A DNA stretch of 33,326 nt from an uncultured Blastococcus sp. (GTDB lineage Bacteria; Actinomycetota; Actinomycetes; Mycobacteriales; Geodermatophilaceae), in NCBI GenBank assembly GCA_902805535.1, contig CADCTN010000178.1, positions 1-33,326 of the forward strand, in the 5' to 3' direction. The notes under the pieces were generated by a model. That model made no database searches. It saw nothing but the letters and a program-made list of their open reading frames with translations, and was not told where the DNA came from. The stretch's first letter is position 1; every line of letters begins with the position of its first letter. The translations under genes and the position numbers were made by a program. Below are positions 1 to 7,320 of the stretch, in pieces.

Positions 1-1
1 C

Positions 2-166
2 GCGGCGGCCAACCACGCGCAGCTCGCCGGGTGCGAGCTCGAGCCGGGGCATCGGGTGCGGGTGACGGTGACCGTGCCGGTCGCCCTCGGCCGGCTCGGC
101 CTGTTCTCCGCCACCGGGCGGGCCCGCGCCGGTCCGGTCCCGGTCCCGGTCGGGGTCGACGCGTGA
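2..166 (+). CDS. C-terminal fragment of a TadE/TadG-like (Rv3654c-type) pseudopilus protein
   Basis: The reading frame is open from base 2 to a TGA at 164-166 and has no start in the window, so only about 54 C-terminal residues are visible. The fragment has the beta-rich ending typical of actinobacterial TadE-like proteins: a Cys in AGCELEPG, alternating valines (RVRVTVTVPVAL), then GLFSATGRARAGPV. In that family the N-terminus is a single membrane helix and the protein is a minor component of a Flp/Tad pilus or secretion apparatus. The position beside a convergent MrfA-type helicase matches the order of the Rv3649-Rv3654c region of mycobacteria as I recall it. The fragment is short, so the family is supported by pattern and synteny and not by a full domain. 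Confidence 0.55.
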   Translation, partial: AAANHAQLAGCELEPGHRVRVTVTVPVALGRLGLFSATGRARAGPVPVPVGVDA

Positions 167-177
167 AGCGCGGGCGG

Positions 178-2646
178 TCAGAAGACCAGGTCGTCCTCGG
201 TGTCGTCGGCCGGGGGGAGGACCGCACCGGCGACCAGGTGCCTCCGCCGACCCGCGGCGGCCGGCTCGGAGTGCCCGGCGGCCAGCTCGTCGAGCACCAC
301 GTCGAGCACCCGGACCGCGCCGGCCTTGTCCAGCGGGTCGTTGCCGTTGCCGCACTTGGGCGACTGCACGCAGGACGGGCAGCCGCTCTCGCACTCGCAG
401 CTGGCCACGGTGGCCCGGGTGGCCTGCAGCCAGCGGCGGAGGACACCGAAGCCGCGCTCGCTGAACCCGGCCCCACCGGGATGGCCGTCGTAGACGAAGA
501 TCGTCGCCGTCCCGGTGTCCGGGTGCAGCGCGGTCGACAGCCCGCCGAGGTCCCAGCGGTCGCAGGTGGCCAGCAGCGGCAGGATGCCGATCGCGGCGTG
601 CTCCGCCGCGTGCAGCGCACCCGGCAGCGCGACGTCGTCGACCTCCGCCCGCTCGAGCGCGCGGTCGCTGAGCGTCCACCACACGGCGCGGGTGCGCAGC
701 TGCCGCGGCGGCAGGTCCAGCGGGAACTCCGCGAGGACCTCGCCGCTGCCGAGCCGCCGTCGCTGGTAGGCCACCACCTGGTTGGTCACGTCGACGACGC
801 CGGTGTACGCGGTGACCGTCCCCAGCCCGCGGGTCTGCTCCACCGACACCACCGACAGGTCGGTGACGTCGCGGGCCACGGTCGTCCACTCCGGGTTGTC
901 GGCGTGCACCACCGCGCAGGCGTCGTCCACGTCGAACTCGTCCACGACGAAGGTGTCGCCGCGGTGCACGTACAGCGCGCCCTCGTGGACGGTGGTGTGC
1001 GCGGCGCCGCCGTCGACGGTGCCGAGCAGCCGACCGGTCCCGGCCTCGATGATCGACACCGGTTCCCCGCCGCTGCCCCGGATGTCGACGTCGGGCCGCC
1101 CGCGGCCGGCCCAGTACCAGCCGGCCGGCCGGCGCCGGAGCTGACCGGCGGCCACGAGCTCCTCGAGCTGTGCCTCGGCCGCCGGGCCGCCGAACTCGGG
1201 GAGGTCGTCGGGCGTCAGGGGCAGCTCGGCCGCGGCGCAGCACAGCTGGGGCCCCAGCACGTACGGGTTGCCCGGGTCGGTGACCGTGGCCTCGATCGGC
1301 CGGCCGAACACCGCCCGCGGGTGGTGGGCGAGGTAGTGGTCCAGCGGGTCGTCCCGGGCGACGAAGACGACCAGCGACTCCTTGTGCGCCCGGCCGGCGC
1401 GCCCCGCCTGCTGCCAGAGCGAGGCCAGCGTGCCGGGGTAGCCGGCCAGCACGACCGCGTCGAGGCCGGCGATGTCGATGCCGAGCTCCAGCGCGTTCGT
1501 CGTGGCCACGCCCAGCAGGCTCCCGCTGGACAGCGAGCGCTCCAGCTCGCGCCGCTCCTCGGGGAGGTAGCCGCCGCGGTAGGAGTCCACCCGGGCGACC
1601 AGGTCGCCGCGGCCCCGGTCGTGCAGCAGCCGGCGGGCTTGCTCGGCGACGGATTCCGCGCTCCGTCGCGACCGCACGAACGCCAGGGTCCGCGCACCCC
1701 GCTCCACCAGGTCGGCCAGCAGTCCCGCGGCGTCCGCGGCGGCCGATCGGCGCAGCGGCGCACCGTGCTCGCCGAGGCGCTCGGTGAGCGGCGGCTCCCA
1801 CAGCGCGAAGGTGGCGCCGGGCCGTGGCGAGCCGTCGGTGGTGACGGCCTGGACGGGGGCGCCGACGAGCCGGCTCGCCGCGTCCGCGGGATCGGCCACG
1901 GTGGCCGAGGCCAGCACGAACACCGGCTCCGCGCCGTAGCGCCGGCAGATCCGGCGCAGCCGCCGCAGGACGTGGCCGACGTGGGAGCCGAAGACCCCCC
2001 GGTAGGCGTGGCACTCGTCGATGACGACGTAGGCCACCCGGCGCAGCGTGCTCGACCACTTCTGGTGCGCGGGCAGGATCCCGCGGTGCAGCATGTCCGG
2101 GTTGGTGACGATCCAGCGCGAGTGGCGGCGCACCCAGTCCCGCTCCTCGCCGGGGGTGTCCCCGTCGTAGGCGGCCGGGCGGACCGAGGGATCGGCGAGC
2201 GCCGCGACCGACGCCAGCTGGTCCCGCGCCAGGGCCTTGGTGGGCGCCAGGTACAGGACGCAGGCGCGGGGGTCCTCGGCGAGCCGCGTCAGCGCAGGCA
2301 GCTGGTAGGCCAGCGACTTCCCCGACGCCGTCCCGGTCGCCACCACCACGTGCCGGCCGTCGCGCGCCAGCCCGGCGGCCTCCACCTGGTGCCGCCAGGG
2401 GGCGAGGACCCCCCGCTCCTCGAGCCGGGACCGCAGGTCCGCGCTCACCCATGCCGGCCACGGGAGGGTGCTGCTCTCCCGGACCGGGACGTGGTGGACG
2501 TGGGTGACCGGCTGCTCGTCGTCCGCGGTGCCGGCGAGGACCGACGCCAGGAGGTCGGCGCCGGGGAGGACGCCCGAGGGGTCCACCTCCGCGTCGGGAC
2601 CGGCGTCGGCAGGGTCGACCCGCCGGACCGGGTGGAGCGTCGTCAC
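178..2646 (-). CDS. DEAD/DEAH-box helicase with C-terminal four-Cys domain (MrfA/YprA, DUF1998 family)
   Basis: This 822-residue superfamily 2 helicase has Walker A ATGTASGKS (about residues 104-111), the motif II variant DECH, ASATV (motif III) and a second RecA lobe ending in QQAGRAGR. The C-terminal third is the DUF1998 domain, with four cysteines in CECESGCPSCVQSPKCGNGNDP. In B. subtilis MrfA the corresponding cysteines bind zinc, and the protein takes part in nucleotide-excision-like repair of mitomycin damage. A DNA-repair role in the cytoplasm is therefore likely by family. The start is GTG (MTTLHPVRR); the ribosome binding site is weak, so a start a few codons away cannot be excluded. 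It is divergent from hppA and convergent with the Tad-like gene. Its length and motifs are complete. Confidence 0.9.
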   Translation of the reverse strand: MTTLHPVRRVDPADAGPDAEVDPSGVLPGADLLASVLAGTADDEQPVTHVHHVPVRESSTLPWPAWVSADLRSRLEERGVLAPWRHQVEAAGLARDGRHVVVATGTASGKSLAYQLPALTRLAEDPRACVLYLAPTKALARDQLASVAALADPSVRPAAYDGDTPGEERDWVRRHSRWIVTNPDMLHRGILPAHQKWSSTLRRVAYVVIDECHAYRGVFGSHVGHVLRRLRRICRRYGAEPVFVLASATVADPADAASRLVGAPVQAVTTDGSPRPGATFALWEPPLTERLGEHGAPLRRSAAADAAGLLADLVERGARTLAFVRSRRSAESVAEQARRLLHDRGRGDLVARVDSYRGGYLPEERRELERSLSSGSLLGVATTNALELGIDIAGLDAVVLAGYPGTLASLWQQAGRAGRAHKESLVVFVARDDPLDHYLAHHPRAVFGRPIEATVTDPGNPYVLGPQLCCAAAELPLTPDDLPEFGGPAAEAQLEELVAAGQLRRRPAGWYWAGRGRPDVDIRGSGGEPVSIIEAGTGRLLGTVDGGAAHTTVHEGALYVHRGDTFVVDEFDVDDACAVVHADNPEWTTVARDVTDLSVVSVEQTRGLGTVTAYTGVVDVTNQVVAYQRRRLGSGEVLAEFPLDLPPRQLRTRAVWWTLSDRALERAEVDDVALPGALHAAEHAAIGILPLLATCDRWDLGGLSTALHPDTGTATIFVYDGHPGGAGFSERGFGVLRRWLQATRATVASCECESGCPSCVQSPKCGNGNDPLDKAGAVRVLDVVLDELAAGHSEPAAAGRRRHLVAGAVLPPADDTEDDLVF

Positions 2647-2698
2647 CGGTCCACTGTCACACCTTCCGCCGACGGGTGTCGGCGACGAATGCCACGGG

Positions 2699-2755
2699 TG
2701 TGATCCAGGTTACGGATCGCCCTCCGTTGCAGCACCCTGTGTGATCTCCCTTACA
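2699..2755 (+). promoter_or_regulatory. hppA upstream region: two CRP/GlxR-like palindromes and a possible promoter
   Basis: Two copies of TGTGA-N6-TTACR are present: TGTGATCCAGGTTACG at 2699-2714 and TGTGATCTCCCTTACA at 2740-2755. Each is close to the actinobacterial CRP/GlxR consensus TGTGA-N6-TCACA. Their start points are 41 bp apart, about four helical turns. A possible sigma-A promoter is TTGCAG (2727-2732) with TACACT (2752-2757), although its spacer of 19 is long. The second palindrome overlaps that -10, which would fit repression. The sites are visible in the sequence; regulator identity and direction of control are inferred. The region lies between the divergent helicase and hppA starts. 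Confidence 0.4.
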
Positions 2756-2861
2756 CTCCGGCAGCGTTCGGTGCACCGGGCCTCCCGATGCACCGGGCGG
2801 AAGCTCCGCCGACCCGGGAGCACGACGCCTCCCGGCGGCCGCCGACGCTCTGGAGGAACAC

Positions 2862-5126
2862 ATGCCCGACAGTTCGCTGTCCGGCGGGGACCTGGCGCTG
2901 GTCGCCGCCGTCCTCGTCGTCTCCCTGGCCGCCCTCGGGTTCGCCGCCTACCTCGTCCGGGCCGTGCTGGCCGCCGACCAGGGCACGGTGAAGATGCGGG
3001 AGATCGCGCTGGCGATCCAGGAAGGCGCGGCGGCCTATCTGCGACGGCAGTTCCGCACGCTCGGCGTCTTCGCCGTGATCGTGTTCCTGCTCCTCCTCGT
3101 CCTCCCGGTGGCCGACGGCGGCTGGGAGACCCGGGTCGGCCGGGCGATCTTCTTCCTCGTCGGAGCGCTGTTCTCCGCGTCCGTCGGCTTCATCGGCATG
3201 ACGCTGGCGACCCGCGGCAACGTCCGCGTCGCGGCGGCCGCCAACGCCGGCGGCTACCAGCCGTCCTTCCGGATCGCCTACCGCACCGGCGGCGTCGTCG
3301 GGATGATCACCGTCGGTCTGGGGCTCTTCGGCTCAGCCCTCACGCTGCTGCTCTTCGGCGACACCGCCCCGATCGTCCTGGAGGGCTTCGGCTTCGGCGG
3401 CGCCCTGCTGGCCATGTTCATGCGCGTCGGCGGCGGCATCTTCACCAAGGCGGCCGACGTCGGGGCCGACCTGGTGGGCAAGGTCGAGGCCGGCATCCCC
3501 GAGGACGACCCGCGCAACGCCGCGACCATCGCCGACAACGTCGGCGACAACGTCGGCGACTGCGCCGGCATGGCGGCCGACCTCTTCGAGTCCTACGCGG
3601 TCACCCTGGTCGCCGCCCTGATCCTCGGGCAGGTCTTCTTCGGCAACGTCGGCATGGTCTTCCCGCTGCTGGTCGCGGCGATCGGCATCATCGCGTCCGT
3701 CGTCGGCGTGCTCGCCACCCGGCCGGGCGCGACCGACTCCAGCGGGATGGCGCCGATCAACCGGGGCTTCTTCACCTCCGCGGCCGTCTCCCTGGTGCTC
3801 GTCGCCGTCGCCTCCTTCACCTACCTGCCGAGCATCTCCGACGGCGTGGACCTGTCGGTCAGCCCGCAGGTCCTCGGCTTCGTCTCGGTGCTCATCGGCG
3901 TCGTCCTCGCCGCGACGATCCAGCAGCTCACCGGCTACTTCACCGAGACCAGCCGCAAGCCGGTCAAGGACATCGGCCGCAGCTCGCTGACCGGCCCGGC
4001 GACGGTGATCCTGTCGGGCATCGCACTCGGCCTGGAGTCCGCGGTGTACGCCGCGCTCCTCATCGGCGGCGCGGTCTACGGAGCCTTCCTCATCGGTGGC
4101 GGCGCCGCGCTGTACGCCGTCGCGCTCGCCGGCTGCGGCCTGCTCACCACCGCCGGCGTCATCGTCGCGATGGACACCTTCGGGCCGGTGAGCGACAACG
4201 CGCAGGGCATCGCGGAGATGTCGGGCGACATCGACGAGGGGGGCGCCCGCGTCCTCACCGACCTCGACGCCGTCGGCAACACCACCAAGGCCATCACCAA
4301 GGGGATCGCGATCGCGACGGCGGTCCTCGCGGCCACGGCGCTGTTCGGCTCCTACAACGCGCAGATCGAGGTCGCCCTCGACGAGGCGGGCGACACCCTG
4401 GGGGACGCCTTCAGCCTGGTGAACCCGAACAACGTCGTGGGCGCGGTGCTGGGGGCCGCGGTGGTGTTCTTCTTCTCGGGGCTGGCGATCAGCGCCGTCT
4501 CGCGGGCCGCCGGGCGGGTGGTCTTCGAGGTCCGGGAGCAGTTCCGCACCCGGCCCGGGATCATGGACTACAGCGAGCGGCCCGACTACAGCGCCGTCGT
4601 CGACATCTGCACCAAGGACTCGCTGCGCGAGCTGGCGACCCCCGGTCTGCTCGCCGTCCTGGCGCCGGTCGCCGTGGGCTTCGGCCTCGGTTTCGGCCCC
4701 CTGGCGGCCTACCTCGTCGGCGCCATCGCGGCGGGCACCCTGATGGCGGTCTTCCTCTCCAACTCCGGCGGCGCCTGGGACAACGCCAAGAAGATGGTCG
4801 AGGACGGTGCCTACGGCGGGAAGGGCAGCGAGGCGCACGCGGCCACCGTCATCGGCGACACCGTGGGCGACCCGTTCAAGGACACCGCCGGCCCGGCGAT
4901 CAACCCGCTGATCAAGGTGATGAACCTGGTCGCGCTGATCATCGCCCCGGCCGTCGTCGGTCTGTCGGTGGGCGAGGACGCGAACACCACCCTGCGCGTG
5001 CTCATCGCGCTGGGGGCCGTCCTGATCATCGTGGTCTCCGTGGTGATCTCCAAGCGCCGGTCGGTCGTGGTCGGCGGCGCGCCGTCGGCGGCCTCGGACA
5101 GCACCCTCACCACCTCCGTCCCCTGA
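2862..5126 (+). CDS. hppA: K+-independent membrane-bound H+-translocating pyrophosphatase
   Basis: This 754-residue polytopic membrane protein hydrolyses pyrophosphate and pumps protons across the cytoplasmic membrane. Its substrate-binding signature DVGADLVGKVEAGIPEDDPRN begins near residue 199 and continues into the acidic NVGDNVGDCAGMAADL segment. Further signatures are SNSGGAWDNAKK and TVGDPFKDTAGPAINPL. The GNTTKA motif has Lys at about residue 476, where K+-dependent enzymes carry Ala, so this is the K+-insensitive type by the accepted family rule. The ATG start is preceded by GGAGG at 2852-2856, five bases away. It is followed by a strong hairpin and appears monocistronic. Pyrophosphate removal favours biosynthesis, including the DNA and nucleotide genes further along. 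Confidence 0.97.
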   Translation: MPDSSLSGGDLALVAAVLVVSLAALGFAAYLVRAVLAADQGTVKMREIALAIQEGAAAYLRRQFRTLGVFAVIVFLLLLVLPVADGGWETRVGRAIFFLVGALFSASVGFIGMTLATRGNVRVAAAANAGGYQPSFRIAYRTGGVVGMITVGLGLFGSALTLLLFGDTAPIVLEGFGFGGALLAMFMRVGGGIFTKAADVGADLVGKVEAGIPEDDPRNAATIADNVGDNVGDCAGMAADLFESYAVTLVAALILGQVFFGNVGMVFPLLVAAIGIIASVVGVLATRPGATDSSGMAPINRGFFTSAAVSLVLVAVASFTYLPSISDGVDLSVSPQVLGFVSVLIGVVLAATIQQLTGYFTETSRKPVKDIGRSSLTGPATVILSGIALGLESAVYAALLIGGAVYGAFLIGGGAALYAVALAGCGLLTTAGVIVAMDTFGPVSDNAQGIAEMSGDIDEGGARVLTDLDAVGNTTKAITKGIAIATAVLAATALFGSYNAQIEVALDEAGDTLGDAFSLVNPNNVVGAVLGAAVVFFFSGLAISAVSRAAGRVVFEVREQFRTRPGIMDYSERPDYSAVVDICTKDSLRELATPGLLAVLAPVAVGFGLGFGPLAAYLVGAIAAGTLMAVFLSNSGGAWDNAKKMVEDGAYGGKGSEAHAATVIGDTVGDPFKDTAGPAINPLIKVMNLVALIIAPAVVGLSVGEDANTTLRVLIALGAVLIIVVSVVISKRRSVVVGGAPSAASDSTLTTSVP

Positions 5127-5181
5127 TCTCCCGCACGGATCCTCCGGCCGGCTGCCGCCGCCGGGGGATCCGTGCGCGAGA
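5127..5181 (+). terminator. Hairpin terminator downstream of hppA
   Basis: An almost perfect inverted repeat lies just after the hppA stop. TCTCccGCACGGATCC (5127-5142) pairs with GGATCCGTGCgcGAGA (5166-5181), giving a 10-bp perfect inner stem, a 4-bp outer stem and a GC-rich loop. There is no U-tract, as is common for actinobacterial intrinsic terminators. It probably isolates hppA from the next operon. Confidence 0.7.
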
Positions 5182-5277
5182 TGTGGAGGGTGCCGGCGAC
5201 TGTGGACGACGGGGCACGCGGCGGCGCCCGCGCCTCCTAGCGTCCGGAGCTCCTCATCCGGACCATCAGGAGCCGCC

Positions 5278-5604
5278 ATGTCAACGCCCGGTCACCCCGA
5301 CGTCCTGCGCCTGCGACCGGACGCGGTCCTGGCGCTGGCCGGCGAGCTGACCTCGCTGGCCGCCGAGCTGCACGAGGACGCCGACAGCAGCCGCGGCGCC
5401 GCCGGTTCCCTCGCCCGTGCCCTCGACGGCGACGACGGCGCGACCGCGGCGTCGGCGGCCACCGCCTGGGCCGAACTCGGGCAGCTGCTCGCCGAGCGGG
5501 CCGACGCACTGGCCCGCACGGTGGCCGGTGCCGTGCGGGCCTCCCTCGACCACGACGCCGGGATCGCCGGGAGCGTCGGTGGGCACCCGCGGGGTCCACG
5601 GTGA
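5278..5604 (+). CDS. Small helical ESX/WXG100-like protein
   Basis: This 108-residue protein is rich in Ala and predicted helical, with ELTSLAAELHEDADS in the first half and AWAELGQLLAERADALARTVAGAV in the second. This is the helix-turn-helix layout of WXG100/ESX-secretion substrates, with a Trp-Ala-Glu in the middle instead of a strict WXG. The ATG follows AGGAG at 5268-5272. The stop overlaps the next start (GTGA at 5601-5604), so it is translationally coupled to the DUF1023 hydrolase. Such pairs are common in actinobacteria, where the small protein is a candidate partner or export tag for the hydrolase. It could also simply be an uncharacterised cytoplasmic helper. A possible -10 (TAGCGT, 5238-5243) lies upstream. 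Confidence 0.75.
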   Translation: MSTPGHPDVLRLRPDAVLALAGELTSLAAELHEDADSSRGAAGSLARALDGDDGATAASAATAWAELGQLLAERADALARTVAGAVRASLDHDAGIAGSVGGHPRGPR

Positions 5605-7067
5605 CCGCGCCGCTCCTGGAGACGCCGGTCCAGGTACGGATGGCCGCGACCTGGGACCTGCCGCTCCTGCGCGGCGCCGTGGGCACGCTGGCCGGCGTCG
5701 CCGAGCGGCTGCCCTCCTGGCGGGTCCGGCTGGAAGGCGTGGCCCGGGCCGTGGACGACGGGGACAGCTGGGCAGGCCCGGCGGCGCTCGAGGCGGCGGG
5801 CGCGCTCCGCGACCTCTCCGCTGCCGGTTGGGCCGTGGAGGGCGCCCTGACGGACTCGCTGGCCGCCTTCCAGCGGCTCTGCGCCGAGGCGGACCGGGCG
5901 CAGGACCTCGCCCGCGAGGCACTGGTCCGGATGGAGGCGGTGCCGCCCGGAGGGCAGCCGTCGCTGCCCTCCGCCACCGTGGCGGCCGCGCTCGACGCCG
6001 TGGCGGCCGTCGGCGCCGCCGCGCAGGACGCGGGCCGGGCCCTCATCGGCGTCGGGGTCCAGCAGGCGTCCGCCCCGGCCGACTTCGCCGCCCTCGCGCA
6101 GGTGGTGCCGCTGGCGAACCCCGTGTGTGCGGTCCCCGGTCCGGCGGGGCCGCCCGGGGCGGTGGCCGCCTGGTGGGCGGCGCTCCCGCTGACGGCGCAG
6201 TTGCTCGCCCTCCGGACCGACCCGGCCGGTCTGGGGCGGCGCGACGGGCTCCCGGCCTGGGCGCGGGACCGGGCCAACCGGCTGCTCCTCGCCGAGGCTC
6301 TCGCGGCTCCCGCGACCGATCCCTACGCCGCCTTCACCGCCGGCGTCGTCGCGCGCCGCATCGAGGCGGAGGAGGCGACGGGGCGGCAGGTCCAGCTGCA
6401 CCTGCTCGACCTGGCGGGGGACCGGGTGTCCCTCGCACTGGGCGACCTCGACACCGCCGACGCGGTGGCGCTGATGGTGCCGGGGATCCACAGCACCCCG
6501 GGCGACGACCTGGGTGGGCTGGTCGGTGACGCCCGGGCCGTCGCCGGCGCGGCCGGGGAGGCGGCGCCCGCCCTCGGTCTCGCGACGATGGTCTGGCTGG
6601 GCTACGACAGCCCGAGCGGTGCCGGTCAGGTCCTCGGGCGGCGGAACGCGGTCGCGGGCGGCGCGGTGCTGGCCTCCGCCCTGTCCGGGCTGGCTGCGGG
6701 CCGGGACGCCGTCGCGGCCCCGGAGGCGCGGACCACGGTGCTGGCCCACAGCTACGGCACCGTGGTCGTCGACGAGGCCGCCGACGTGCCGGGGCAGCTC
6801 GATGCCGACGCGCTGGTCCTGCTGGGCAGTCCGGGCATGGAGGAGGACGCCGACAGCCTCGAGGCCCCAGAGGTGTACGACGCCGCCGCCCCGGACGACC
6901 TCGTCGTCGCCTCCCGGTGGTTCGGCCGGGCGACCGCCTCCGAGCGGTTCGGCTCGACCGGGCTGCCGGTCGACCCCGACACCGGGCACAGCGGCTACTA
7001 CGACCCCGACCTGCCCACCCTGGCCGCGATCGGGCGGGTGGTGGCCGGCGTGCCGGACCCCCGCTGA
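5601..7067 (+). CDS. Alpha/beta hydrolase of the DUF1023 family
   Basis: This 488-residue protein has two parts. Residues 1 to about 150 are helical and Ala-rich (LPSWRVRLEGVARAVDDGDSWAG), resembling a WXG/ESX-type four-helix domain. The C-terminal half is an alpha/beta hydrolase with the nucleophile elbow LAHSYGT (Ser at about residue 384) and a following GSPGMEEDA turn. DUF1023 proteins are often encoded next to small ESX-like proteins, as here, and the GTG start overlaps the upstream stop by four bases. No signal peptide is visible, so export, if any, would depend on the ESX-like route. The substrate is unknown; lipase or esterase activity is the family expectation only. Confidence 0.85.
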   Translation: MTAPLLETPVQVRMAATWDLPLLRGAVGTLAGVAERLPSWRVRLEGVARAVDDGDSWAGPAALEAAGALRDLSAAGWAVEGALTDSLAAFQRLCAEADRAQDLAREALVRMEAVPPGGQPSLPSATVAAALDAVAAVGAAAQDAGRALIGVGVQQASAPADFAALAQVVPLANPVCAVPGPAGPPGAVAAWWAALPLTAQLLALRTDPAGLGRRDGLPAWARDRANRLLLAEALAAPATDPYAAFTAGVVARRIEAEEATGRQVQLHLLDLAGDRVSLALGDLDTADAVALMVPGIHSTPGDDLGGLVGDARAVAGAAGEAAPALGLATMVWLGYDSPSGAGQVLGRRNAVAGGAVLASALSGLAAGRDAVAAPEARTTVLAHSYGTVVVDEAADVPGQLDADALVLLGSPGMEEDADSLEAPEVYDAAAPDDLVVASRWFGRATASERFGSTGLPVDPDTGHSGYYDPDLPTLAAIGRVVAGVPDPR

Positions 7068-7077
7068 CCTGCTCCGG

Positions 7078-7093
7078 ACCCCGCGGCCGGGGT
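7078..7093 (+). terminator. Hairpin after the DUF1023 hydrolase gene
   Basis: ACCCCG-CGGC-CGGGGT is a perfect 6-bp stem with a 4-base loop, 10 bases after the stop. A second hairpin, GCCCCGG...CCGGGGC (7155-7177), follows. No U-tract is present. The remaining intergenic DNA up to topA (about 140 bases) holds only a weak -10-like TACCGT at 7184-7189. Confidence 0.45.
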
Positions 7094-7320
7094 GACGGGG
7101 AACACGTGGGCCGGGCCGACGTTGGTCCCGATGGCGGCACGCCCACGGTGGGTCGCCCCGGGCACCTCGTCCGGGGCGTGGCTTACCGTGGCCCGCTGAG
7201 GGGTGTTTCCGCGGCGGCTCACCGGAGTCGGGGGACTCCGCTCACGGGCGGGCGGACCCCGCACCCGTTCCCGGCCCCCGCGCCACGCAGCACCACCTCA
7301 GCACCACCGACAGGAGCACC

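Noticed and set aside
31-2703. 890-residue plus-strand ORF opposite the helicase
   Set aside because: It is a GC-bias shadow: the Arg/Pro/Gly-rich product has no recognisable domain, and the minus strand carries a complete helicase with all motifs.
3333-5279. Long antisense ORF across hppA
   Set aside because: It has an Asp/Arg/Gly repeat-like composition from complementing GC-rich codons and no domain.
2468-5350. 960-residue plus-strand ORF spanning helicase start and hppA
   Set aside because: It is extremely Arg/Gly-rich, in another frame of hppA, whose full set of pyrophosphatase motifs is in frame 2862-5126.
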